45,034 nt of DNA, from positions 1 through 45,034 of the forward strand of contig CAJNOQ010000618.1 in assembly GCA_905250885.1 (NCBI GenBank). The letters run 5' to 3'. The notes beneath the pieces are model-generated. The model was not told the origin of the DNA. It did no database searches and saw nothing but the letters and a program-made list of their open reading frames with translations. Below, piece by piece: positions 12,891-24,276 of this stretch; the stretch's first letter is position 1, and the number at the start of each line of letters is the position of its first letter. The translations under genes and the position numbers were made by a program. The DNA is from Didymodactylos carnosus (Eukaryota > Rotifera > Eurotatoria > Philodinida > Philodinidae).

Positions 12891-14504
12891 GACATTTAAC
12901 GAAAATTCGAAAGTACACTTTTTCAAAATTCAAGCAGTGTCAAATATACTCTGATATGTAGCCTATCTAATCGCGCTAAAATTTTTGTTCCAAGTGGTGG
13001 ATTGTTCGGTAAACTTGGTAAGTAAAAACATAGGCAAAATGAGAGCAACTTTTGGATAAATAAAACTTTTCAATAAATTACGTGAATTCAAATTCGTAAA
13101 AAGTATATATTCGAAATCCAGACACTGTAAGATATCTATCCGTAAAAAATATTTTCTATTTGGAGTAAATTCCCCAGTGAAACATGGTGTTTTCCAAAGT
13201 AAAATTATTCTACCGGGAGCTGCTTTTGGTGCAATGAGATAATACAGGTTAGCAAACGTTCAATCTGACCCAGAATTACATCAAAATGTCCCTCAGCATG
13301 TGATCGGTCTATGATAGATGCCCAAATATGCCCATATTTACCTAAGTTGAATTATCGATTTTCCAAAAAACGCTCGGTTTTTTACGTAAAATGGATCATT
13401 TCAGCAGCTTAGGTGTGTTTTCATATTATAGGGTGGCGAAAACTCAGCCAGAAAAATACCTGTAACTTCTATAATTTTTGATCTTTCACGAGAAAATCAT
13501 GAGGAAAACATAACGAAATAAGCAAATGCACTGATCAATCGTTTCAATACACTTAAAATGATTTCGTACGGTATCTTTTCTTCTACGAAACCTACAAACG
13601 GTTTAGAAATGGTTGCACTTCTCTATACCCTTTCAGGTTTCGTACACAAATTTTTTTTTTAGAGAGTAGGGCAAGGATCCCACTCAGGACTTTTCATCAC
13701 AAAACAACTTTTCGAGTATGACATTTTTAAATTCCATCAAGATTTGAGACAAAAAGTACTATTGAGCAAAAATAATGACTTTCTAAGCTAAAGAACCACA
13801 TTTCCACCTGCTCTATGGAAAAATGTCCACTGTGTTCCTGGACTTAAGTAGATTTTGACAGGCTCTGAAAATCCATAACCGGACTTAAGTCTGCTTTTCT
13901 CCTCTTGATTTAGTCACACTTACAATTGTAAAAGTTGTGTTTCATTAGTACGGTTGATGAATACGTAAGTTATAAGTAAAACGGAAATGAAGTCTCTCAT
14001 CTTTACCACAGAAGTAGAATCGACTCTAAAAATACAATCAGCAAGATATTCGAAGATGTTTAATGAACATTTTCTACTCTTATATATGGTTCCGAAAACT
14101 CTTTGTAGATCTTACGCCGAATAGTTGATGGGACGTATAACTCCTATCGATTTCATGATATCGTGAACCTAAAGTATTTTAAATAAAATTCAATACAAAA
14201 TGGTGGAGATCTCTGGTTTTCACTATTCTGTGAAGGACACTGCGGCGCATTAGTATTCATTCGTCCGGCGCTAAAACATATCTATGTTTTAAACTTTTTG
14301 AGATGCTACAATTTGATTCCGTGAGAAATAGAACTTAAATAGCATTATAGATCCTAATTATTGCACTTAAAAATCCATCGTCATCTTATAGACTGGTCAT
14401 ATTCTCTACAGAAGCATGTTCAGACACGACAGTTCATGTGGTGCTTGCACTTCTTTTCGCATAGATCGATGTATCCTAGTGTCTTCGACAGAGTAGGAAA
14501 ATAA
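12891..14504. other. Non-coding, probably decayed repeat DNA
   Basis: No gene is supportable. Near 13580-13670 there is another partly symmetrical stretch with ACGAAACCT / AGGTTTCGT at its ends. The whole stretch may belong to an old mobile element bounded by the AAGTCC motifs at 12.7-12.9 and 13.85 kb; this is speculative. Confidence 0.3.
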
Positions 14505-15987
14505 GTATGACAAACATTATCTAAAGACAGCGTTGTTTTGAGTTGAAAATTAAAGGTGTTTAGATGTATACTACTCTAGAAGAACTGCAAAAAACAAGCA
14601 CTTTAGAGTACGTCAATAAACAATACTGGTTATTCATGAGGAGTTTAAAGTACGAAAATAAGTTATGTTAGATAATGAGTCATATGAAGCCAGTCCAGAA
14701 TTGTGAATGGCTGTTACTTTAAACAAATGTATTAGAAAATCGATCACCAAATGGCATTGTGGGTCAACAATTCATACAAAGATAAAAGTATAATGATGGA
14801 ACAAACGGGAATAATAACAAGTGAATAATATTCGTATCAATAACAAGTAAGAAGTTAGTCTCCAATCAGCCTCCCCTTTCGCCTTACTCAGTCCAGATGT
14901 TTTTAAAGCACGCGCCCTTCACTACGCTGAACAACAATCATTCTGGATTAATTCCAGTGCGGACAGTGCCCTATTTCCTCATTTACATTTGAATTATGAG
15001 AATTTCGTACATTTCAAAGCGGGGTGCGGAATAAATAAAGACTTAAATGGAGTGATAATACTATTACCAATGTAACCATTATTAAATTTACGAATTTACA
15101 TAGTCATAGTCATATTCAATCATCGTGTTTCAGGAACGTTAGCCGTTTATGAGGATTTTCAGCAATGTACATATATACAAAATTGAACATTATCTTTTAC
15201 TGTTCACCTTGTCTCGCAGCTATATAGCTCGAGTCAGGTTAAGCTTTTAGTATGTCCGACCTTTGAAAAACCCACCAAGATAAATTTTGGAATCCACACT
15301 TCTTTATCAACGGTTCATCCGATTAATCTGGTTCCTTCACACTTTATGTTCACTATATTGTGTAGATATGCCCTTTCAGCAGACAAAAATTTAACTGATC
15401 TGCAGTTGTTGAGATATCAGTTGATCTTGTACGGCTATATGACACACCAGAATTATCCATTTTGTCATCTGAGCCCATATGTAGTGAGATCTGTGCAGAA
15501 ATACTTTAATAACCGTATGATGCCTATAGATAATTTCGAAGAAAAATTTCGTCGGAATAACCACGTTACTTCGTTATATACACGTTATTCAATTTGTTTG
15601 AATATGTACAGATTTTTCTTTGGTTTGTGTTCTCTTTCTTTCTTACTTATTACTGATACTTACATTATTCAGTTGTTACTATTCCCGTTTGTTCCATCAT
15701 TATACTTTTATCTTTGTATGAATTGTTGACCCACAATGCCATTTGGTGATCGATTTTCTAATACATTTGTTTAAAGTAACAGCCGTTCACAATTCTGGAC
15801 TGGCTTCATATGACTCATTATCTAACATAACTTATTTTCGTACTTTAAACTCCTCATGAATAACCAGTATTGTTTATTGACGTACTCTAAAGTGCTTGTT
15901 TTTTGCAGTTCTTCTAGAGTAGTATACATCTAAACACCTTTAATTTTCAACTCAAAACAACGCTATCTTTGGATAATGTCTGTTACA
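14505..15987. repeat. Long foldback element, ~350-bp inverted arms
   Basis: The left arm (about 14505-14855) and right arm (about 15640-15987) are reverse complements at roughly 90% by eye, for example the block that reads GGGTCAACAATTCATAC on the left and its complement near 15712-15733. Weaker similarity continues outward to about 14485 and 16010. The loop is about 785 bp. A 127-codon open frame starts in the loop at 15346 and ends inside the right arm; its product resembles no family I know and ends in a hydrophobic stretch. The architecture suggests a foldback transposon or the residue of an inverted duplication. Confidence 0.7.
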
Positions 15988-18900
15988 TTTGTTTCCCCTA
16001 CCTTGTTCACTAGTATTACAACAAGGGAAATATTCCGCACAATCTAAAAACATTAAAAATAAAAAAGAATTTTGAAATCACAATGAAAATCTAAAAAAGA
16101 AAAGTGATAAAATGGGGTCAAGCCGACCATCCTACAAATTATACTTTATAAGCTTTGTCTATTTATCTTTTATTTTTTTTTGTTTGTTCACATATATAAA
16201 AAGATTTTGAATGCAAATTTATTTTGTTTTTCCTGTTAACGTGTTATGCTCTGATACTTGAATAAAGTATATATAATTTGAATAAACGATCGAATGTTTA
16301 CTCCAATAAGTGTGTATATGCTGAGATCTCAATTATATATACCTGCTATCCGCGCAGATTATTCTATAAGAGTAATTAAAAGGTACACAATGAAGAACTA
16401 TGTTCTGTAAGAAGATTGACTGGTAGTCACAAATCACCATGTAATCTAACAAAGAAAATTATAAGAATACCGACTAGAAAGTCTTGTATTCTTCGCTTCT
16501 TTACTGATATAAAGTAGTAGCATCCTTCAAGTGATTATATGGTAATATTTTTCAAGTAAACTGTATAGAACACATCATACTCTAATAACTTTAGCATCAA
16601 GCTCTTTATCATTATCTGATTAGAAAGTTCTTGACGATCCAAAACTATAAAACTGTAGAAGAAGTCTTTCAGCGACTAGAGCGGCTTCTGTCAATATTAA
16701 AAGATAAGCGCACGAAAATTTTATGAAATGATCTTTTGTATATAACAACCATTTATTAGATAGCTTAATTTAATGTCATAAATAACTTTTGTTAACCGAT
16801 GTCAATCAATTGAAAATGCTGATTAAACCAAAATTTGAATTGTGTACCTTATCATCCATCATGTAATGCTATTAAAATATTATCGTACATTGATTATTTT
16901 ATAACAAACTTTAGTACGAAACTTTTTCTTGAGTGGGAGAATAGAAGCGACAAGTTTAATATAAAAAAAGCTTCATTTTAAATTGAAAAGATTAATTCTT
17001 CCTTTTAATTACTCTCTTCTTTCAGATGCGTCTACTGTTGTGTATTGACATCTTACTTTCTCTTAAGAAGAATCAGAATGAGCGTAAAATATGCACTATT
17101 CTAATTTTGTTTCTAGGACTATATCAAAATTCTTCTGAATTTGTATCATTCTTGCCACAAGTATATTGAATCTTCTCTGAATTTTGTATTGACAATGAAT
17201 TATCTAATGATTAGTTTTTTTGTTTCTATTTTGATGTTTTTATGTATTCAATCATTCATGTCATTCAATATGTTATTCTGTATTGAAAAAGTAATGACAT
17301 TAATTTCTGGCCTTGTTTTTCCATTTTGATAGGATTGTTATTCATTGTGCTAATAACACTCGATATTCACGATACATTCTCTTATTTGTATACAATAATT
17401 ATCGCATAATATACATGTTAATGTTGTATTCGTATTGAATATAGAATGAAAAATTTCTGTGTCAGTACTATTAGATCGTAGACGATAGTATTTTTTGTTG
17501 TCATTATTATTTTTCATATATCTGAATTTGATTTACTCACATTACACGATTTATGTTTAACTGATTTTCAAATTTCTTTCTTTATAATGTTGTTTTATAA
17601 ATAATTATAAATCATATTTGATATCTCATCAAATGTGTATTCATATTTTATTGCATTTGTTTTAACATCCTTGAGAAACAGATTTTGTGAATTTGTCTGC
17701 TATCTTATTATCAACTTTTCCCAGATGTCCTGATATTCATATTGATTGTGATTTGTTTTACTTGATGTAATTCATCGATGATATGTTTTTTATGCAGATA
17801 TTGTGTTATTATTGATCCACGAAAATTGTGTACTTCCTACTGTCGATTGATTATTATAAAATATTGATATAGTACTAGTGTCACAGGATACTGAATTATT
17901 AACATAATGGAAAGAATGGTGACCGATGTCTATCCAACAATTTGGTTTCTATGTGATTCAATTTTAAAAATACAGATGAACATTTATCTTTTATTTCATA
18001 TGGATACAGTGAGGAGAAGATATTCTGTCTTGGGGCTACCGCTACCGTTATCGAGTGCTGGCAAAAGTCAAATTCGACAGTTCAATATTTTATCTACAGC
18101 TAACAACCCCTCGAAAGGGGTCAGGCATCTCTTTATTAGTCAACAAATTACAACTCCAGATAGCAAACGAGCCTATCGCTGAGTTCGTTTATCCAATATT
18201 GATTGAGCTCTTCATATACGCTTACTAACTATGTACTCGCTTTCTAGTAGGTCAGAGAAGATATAATTGTGCGTCACAAGGAAGTGAATACACTACCGGA
18301 CTGGTAATTTGAGACACATGAACATCACTAATAGCAGGAGAAACACAATAACAGTTTCTCATAGTTGATATGACGAATAAAGTCGAGTTTTATTCAGTAG
18401 TTCGATAGTGGTTAAATATGTTTGCGGCAAAATTTCAGCATTTAAAATCGTTTCGTTGTAGGAACAGACGAAAATCAGAGTTACACCAATACTATAAGAA
18501 GCAAAAGTGTACCTTAAAACTTTTAAAACACAACGCAAAAGTTTTGTGCTAAAGCAAGGATGTAAACGTAATTTTACTAAATAGAGATGGTGGAGATTAA
18601 AGTATCAGCTATTAAAATGTTAATGATGACGCGATACGGAGTGAACCAGCAAAATCTCAACTCCTGCTATAGATAATTAAAGTCGGCTATTATTCTGGAA
18701 GCCAGCCTTAATGAAGTCAATTTTATCAGGCTTTTCCGTTCGATCGGCAAAATATGAGCTTAAAGGGGTTAGACCACCTGAGAAGGCTTTTTCTCGAGTA
18801 ATATTCGCTTCTGTGCATTATTTATTAATGCGTTTAATTAATCGAGATCATAAATTTGATGTTAAATATGCCATGTTTTTGGACTATTTAATAGTTCTTA

Positions 18901-20299
18901 TGTTTCTTGATATTTATGATAATCTAATAAATTTACTGACTAATCTAATCTATAACTGACACATTCATATTCGAATGACTCACATTACTCAATGGCATGA
19001 TGCTTGTAATGATTTTTCTTATTATGTTTTCAATCTTTAGATCAAAATTTATATGCTGATTATTGTCTTTAAAATCACTTCATAGAAACTCTTCTGCTAT
19101 GTCAATATCAGAACATACATTTTTAATGACAACAGTTTGCTATTTTGTTGTTTTACACAAAATATACAGTAATTTTTGGTGAATATATCTTTTGTATAAA
19201 CTAATAAGCTCGATCACATTTTGTATAAATGTATACTAATTGCGCTTTTCATTTAATATTTAAATGATCTGTTGCATATTCTAATTGAAGTGTCATCTCT
19301 TTTGTGCTGTATAATGTTTGTTTTTGTATGATCTTTTAAATGAATAATACATGAACATTTGTGTTTGTATTAGAGGATGTTTTTTAAATCATTGTTCATG
19401 TGTTTTGTTGTGTTCTGAATTTTTGTTGACGCCTAAGGCGGAAATGACGATATTGTAGATAATGAAATGCTTGATGTCAGATTGAATACTGTTTTTCTAC
19501 CTAAGGTATTGTTAACGATCGATCTGGTGTATTTTCTACCTTCATTGGCATAAATATCTACTGAATTTTGTTCTTACGATTGAATGAATACGTGGCAAAT
19601 TATGACCTTAATCGTATGCATATCGACGTATTCCCTTAATCAGAATGAATTTTTGTCCAAGAATTTATATACTATTTTTTAAATACGATGTGGCTTACAC
19701 GCACTACAATACAATGATGTCGCTAAAAGCCTTTTGTTTCTAATGCATTTAGTTAAGTGAATGCATCGGATCATGTGCATAATTAAATGGGGTGCTTTAA
19801 ACACGTTTTACATGAAAGATTCCACTATTGAATTACAGATATTACATATTGGTAGAATGTGTTCTATTTTTAGTTTCTCGTATTTTTCTGACATGTTGAG
19901 CACGATTCTCTTGTTTCAGAGCATCTTGTTGTTCTTATCGTTAATTAACAAAACTTTTCATTTTTCAAACAGAGTAAAGAAAATCTGTTTATTGCGTGAG
20001 AAAATATCAACAAATGAATGAATAGATTTCTCATTGATTATCCAAATAAACATGAGAAGTATAAATCTAGACTAGAATGAAATACATTAAGGTCTAAGAA
20101 TGGCTGTCGGGAAATAAAAAACTTCTGTTCTTTTGTCAGAATTGTTTCAGAAAGTTTTTCAAAAAACTTGTACATCGAATATTCCTTATACATTACACAG
20201 CTACAATTGTTAACATTATAAGACATACAAACTCAATTAAGAACTCGATTATATAAAAGAAATCAATCATCATTTGAACAAGAACTTCTTAGTGAATTA
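15988..20299. other. Non-coding spacer
   Basis: No gene is supportable. Short frames around 17141, 17907, 18711 and 19761 have AT-driven composition and no motif. A perfect small hairpin (ACCCCT, loop CGAA, AGGGGT) lies near 18107-18122. The stretch 18590-18830 is more GC-balanced than its flanks and may be repeat-derived. Confidence 0.4.
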
Positions 20300-20510
20300 T
20301 GAATGAATTTTTACTAAAGATCACGATATCTCTTACTAAGATCGTAGAAGATTTTGATCTATTCTTACAAAGATCTTCTCAAAGTCTGAAATTTTCAAAT
20401 GTCACGATCTCAGTAAAAGTTAGCTAAAAATCCTAGACAAATGTAAGCGAAACTTTGATAAGATCTTCAAAATATTCGAGTAAGCTTCTCCTTAAAGATT
20501 GATCGTTGAT
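20300..20510. repeat. Degenerate AAGATC/GATCTT repeat cluster
   Basis: AAGATC, GATCTT and AAGATCTT recur irregularly through about 200 bp with partial self-complementarity. It resembles the AAGTCC and AAGTACTT clusters elsewhere in the window in style, but with a different core. Confidence 0.45.
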
Positions 20511-20834
20511 ATAGAATACACATGATAAGATATAGTAGTGCGTGGTAGTAGTAATGCGGAGAAAATTAGCAAGAAAGACTACTCGATGTTGTGTAGAAAG
20601 GCTTTTATTAGTTTTTTTATTTTTATTAATTACATTACCGTGACACTACTGTTTTATTTGACGACACAGTTTCCGGTTATGCTTTATCTGAAACTCACCC
20701 TTACTTGATTACTTATCAGATTAGACTAGTTAAATTATGCAAGCAAACTAATATATCACTCATTCTTGATCACATCGTTACTCGTAAATTCTGAGAGTTT
20801 TCAACAAAGGTGTCAATTTAACGAGGTCTGCATG

Positions 20835-21587
20835 TCATTATTATCGAATGTATGATTAAGCGCTGAAGTGACAATGGAAACTTCTCATACAACGCCGGCC
20901 GTGTCACCACACGCAAAAGTTGAATCATAGTCTTCACAAATGATCCACTTACGAGCGAATCGCCCGAAGTACTTCGCAAGTTACGCTTCCGTATTATCGG
21001 TAGAGGTAGATCTAGATAAGATTAAGAAAAGCCTAAAAGTGTTCGTAGCCATGACTTTTATTTTTCGAGATATGATCTACTTTATGTCGAAAAACCGCGA
21101 TTTTTTCACTTGTTCTGGAATTTTTTCTCAAATAGCTTGATTAGCTATTATTTTTTCATTGACTAAAGCGTTCTCTACATTTTCTTTTCATTCTTACAAT
21201 ATGTGTCAATGAAAAGTAATAATTACCTCGAGTTGTACGCAAGCGGTTCAGTTGAAGTTTTTGTAACAGGTAGACCGCTAGTCAATCTATTTGAGAAAAA
21301 ATTCCAGAACAAGTGAAAAAATCGCGATTTTTCGTCATAAAGTAGATCATATCTCGAAAAACAAAGGTCATGGACACGAACACTTCTAGGTTTTTCTTAA
21401 TCTTATCGAGATCTACCTCTACCGATAATACGGAAGCGTAACTTGCGAAATACTTCGGGCGATTCGCTCGTAAGTGGATCATTTGTGAAGACTATGATTC
21501 AACTTTTGCGTGTGGTGACATGGCCGGCGTTGTATGAGAAGTTTCCAGTGTCACTTCAGCACTTAATCACACACTCGATAACAATGA
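20835..21587. repeat. Near-perfect long palindrome, ~310-bp arms
   Basis: The left arm (20835 to about 21146) and right arm (about 21274 to 21587) are reverse complements at over 90%. Each arm contains the same 66-codon open frame (plus strand 20940-21140, minus strand 21282-21482), which differs at seven residues by eye. The central ~130 bp holds a second, smaller inverted pair around TTTTCATTGAC / GTCAATGAAAA. Outer ends read TCATTATTATCGA and TCGATAACAATGA. No obvious target-site duplication was found. It is best read as a MITE/foldback-type element; the paired frames are a consequence of the duplication, not evidence of genes. Confidence 0.75.
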
Positions 21588-23133
21588 TTAGTTATTTATA
21601 AAGTGTTGTCTCAATCCTAATGACAATGTCCCATGATTTACCTAATGGGGTTCAAGGAGAAATCGGGAGAAACGTCCTATCCAAAGTATCTATTACACAT
21701 CGGAAGATGATATATAGTTCGCCTGTATGTAGCTCTGCTAATAGTACGTAAATATGGTTTTATGTTTTGTCTCGCTGGGGATAGCATGATCATCGGACCC
21801 CGTGGAAAGCGATAAAAATACCAGTAGGACATTATGAGCTATGCGGTGAGAAAATGATGAAACCTAAACTCATTTTATTTTATACATGTGCGCCGCTTAT
21901 TAGATATTTTCATAATATCTATGAATTTTAATACAACAAAGATAATCTCAGTAACTATCCAGATAGGAGGAGAGATATTACAGCTTAGAATGAAGAAGAA
22001 TTACATAATTTGCTTTGTATAACTGTAGGCCAAGATTTTCGACTTAAAGTAGTTAGAAAAACTCGTTATGCGTTTTTATTGATTATATTTTGTTTTGACA
22101 TAATAACCATGACATTGATATTAATTGAGCCTATAGTCATCAAGTCATCAATCATAATTGACTTAAAATTTCTCAAAAGCCCTTTCGTTATCAAAAAAAA
22201 TGTCTGAATTAACTGATGAACACCATGTCACACATGAAAAATTGCCATCTATTTCTCTTATGTTCACGCTAGCTGGTAAAATCAAAAAATGGACGAAATC
22301 TGCTCTGTTGTTGTACGTGGTTAAACGTTAACAACTTTTACACGTGCAGACAAGTATTAAATTTCCAGTGGTTCTAATATGTAAATGTACTTAATCTTAA
22401 ATTCATGCAGGTTCATTACGAGTATGACTTTTTATAAACTGTGTTCCCTTTTTTCCTTTCTATTTCTCATATATATATATAATATATATAGCTATATAAA
22501 CGAGTTAAAAAAGATGAGTTGTGTACAGAACACAAAATATCTAGCTGTACGTAATATAATTCTAGATCTATCATAAATGAATTTTTTTTGTTCTTTTCTT
22601 CCCTTATACTGTGTTCAAAACGAATCAAAATACTCTTACTTCGCTACTTCTCTATGCTAAAGTTTGTGTCTTCTTTGTACTCTAGTGGGCAAATCGAAGA
22701 TCTAAGAAGAAATAAAAAGGAGGAAAAAATGTGTCTGTATGTGTATTTTCTATATCGAGTTAAACCTCAACGGAACCGTCAATACTTTTTTTTGTTCCTC
22801 TTTCATTTTGTTTCATCTCTATTCATTCTACATACAAACTGTGGAAAATTAGACAGATTTTTAGCTTAAAATAAATCACCAAAAATTACAAATATAAGAT
22901 TCTACACGTTTTCAGGTATATATCATTTTCTAGATATAGATTTTAGTAAAACAGTATATTTGCATTTGATAGACAAAATGTGTATTTCTGCTTCACTCGA
23001 AAGATTTCAGATTTTTTGACTTTTTACAGACATTGGTATCATACGAGTTTATCTACACATGTGACTGAGAGCTCATTACTAGACGTCATCCGCAAGAATA
23101 AGTACAACATATTCAATTCAAAGAGTTTTCATA
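21588..23133. other. Spacer upstream of the 23134 gene
   Basis: No gene is supportable. A pyrimidine-rich acceptor-like site (CTTTTTACAG) lies near 23029, about 100 bp before the next start codon, so a 5'-UTR exon of the following gene may begin there. Confidence 0.4.
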
Positions 23134-24180
23134 ATGAACAGTCAAATATGGACTGTTGCACAGAAACTGAAAGACAATATTAATGTAACGTATTCAACTG
23201 CATCGAAACATATTGCTGACACGAGTAGTTCAACAGTCGTCCATAATGATCGAACCGGTTTATTTATAGCTTTGTTTCTCTCACTTTTACTTCTTATACT
23301 TATTCTCTATTTATTATACAACTTTTTTTCCTATCGTTCATTGTGCAACACGTGTCGGAAATCAGAAAGAATTAATAAGAAGGTAACTGATAATAATAAT
23401 AACGCCAGTATTCATGATCATTTACAAAATCAACACTTAGAAGATGACTCTTTTATTGATAATATTGACAATACAACACCAACATTATCAAAACGTTATT
23501 CTCAATCGTCTTCTATTCGCTCTTATAACAGACAAAATTCTTATAAAATTTCCCCTCAAGCATCAAATCTATTGACGCCACGATTATCACAAATATTAAC
23601 TACAGCTGGAGGAGACGATAGTAATACGGACATTGATTCTTGTATAAAAACTCTATTATCAAATCAAGAGTTAGAGCCCTATTCAGCTAAGTTATTATCT
23701 CGTTCAATATCCAAATATTACGAAAATAAGAGAAAGTTAACGCGTTGCACAAGTTTGACTCGTCGATCTCGATCATGCGAACAGTTGAATGCATTTAACG
23801 AATTAAACTCTAGAAAATCATTAACCATAATTAATCATCCACAACATCATCGACGAGTACTTTCCGAAAGGCCAAAAGGTTATAGGAAAAGAGAATATCT
23901 AGCACCAAAGGATGCTTCGAGATTGTCGGCAGTTGAGCATGATTTTTCAACAGTACCAACATTAAGAAATAATGCTGGTCTCTGGAAAAGTGAGCACTTG
24001 AGTAAAAAAGACAGTAATACGACTATGACAAGTAGTATAAAGAGAAAACCACGACGTACATCGCAACCTCAGATAGTATCGCATCATCAACGTCAACATT
24101 CATTGTCTGATAAACAAAAACCTACAACAATTTATGAACTATTTCGATCGGATAAAATGAGAATTGCAAATTTATTGTAA
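23134..24180 (+). CDS. Single-pass membrane protein, Ser/Arg/Asn-rich tail
   Basis: I do not recognise the family of this 348-residue single-exon protein. It has a short N-terminal segment with one N-glycosylation sequon (NVT, 17-19) and no cleavable signal. One strongly hydrophobic Leu/Ile-rich helix spans about 42-65 and is followed by Tyr-Arg and two cysteines (71 and 74), a typical cytoplasmic juxtamembrane pattern with possible palmitoylation sites. The remaining 270 residues are polar, basic and probably disordered, with many Ser-Arg clusters that look like kinase sites. The topology suggests type I or III with a cytoplasmic tail. Codon use is even and the frame long, so it is likely real. 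It is convergent with phnX, 96 bp apart stop to stop. Confidence 0.7.
   Translation: MNSQIWTVAQKLKDNINVTYSTASKHIADTSSSTVVHNDRTGLFIALFLSLLLLILILYLLYNFFSYRSLCNTCRKSERINKKVTDNNNNASIHDHLQNQHLEDDSFIDNIDNTTPTLSKRYSQSSSIRSYNRQNSYKISPQASNLLTPRLSQILTTAGGDDSNTDIDSCIKTLLSNQELEPYSAKLLSRSISKYYENKRKLTRCTSLTRRSRSCEQLNAFNELNSRKSLTIINHPQHHRRVLSERPKGYRKREYLAPKDASRLSAVEHDFSTVPTLRNNAGLWKSEHLSKKDSNTTMTSSIKRKPRRTSQPQIVSHHQRQHSLSDKQKPTTIYELFRSDKMRIANLL
24171..24176 (-). terminator. Candidate phnX polyadenylation signal
   Basis: AATAAA on the minus strand lies about 100 nt beyond the phnX stop. It falls inside the last codons of the opposing gene, so the two transcripts would overlap antisense. Confidence 0.35.
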
Positions 24181-24235
24181 AATAATTGCTAAACTGCGTA
24201 TTTTTTGCATATCATTTCCGTTTAAACATTTAGTC

Positions 24236-24241
24236 AATAAA
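24236..24241 (+). terminator. Polyadenylation signal of the 23134 gene
   Basis: AATAAA lies 56 nt after the stop codon in the right orientation and is followed by AT-rich sequence. Confidence 0.6.
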
Positions 24242-24276
24242 GTGAAGTAAAAATGTACGCTAGGGTATATTACAGA

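Noticed and set aside
12704-12895. 63-codon minus-strand frame
   Set aside because: It is created by the AAGTCC repeat cluster; its internal periodicity reflects the repeat.
15346-15729. 127-codon plus-strand frame
   Set aside because: It starts in the loop and ends inside the right arm of a foldback repeat, and its product resembles no known family. It is kept only as part of the repeat description.
18107-18122. Perfect hairpin ACCCCT-CGAA-AGGGGT
   Set aside because: It is an isolated 6-bp stem with no associated gene or repeat family seen. It could be chance.
20940-21482. Two 66-codon frames on opposite strands with almost the same product
   Set aside because: They are mirror copies produced by the inverted repeat 20835-21587. 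No family, splice context or polyadenylation signal supports them as genes.
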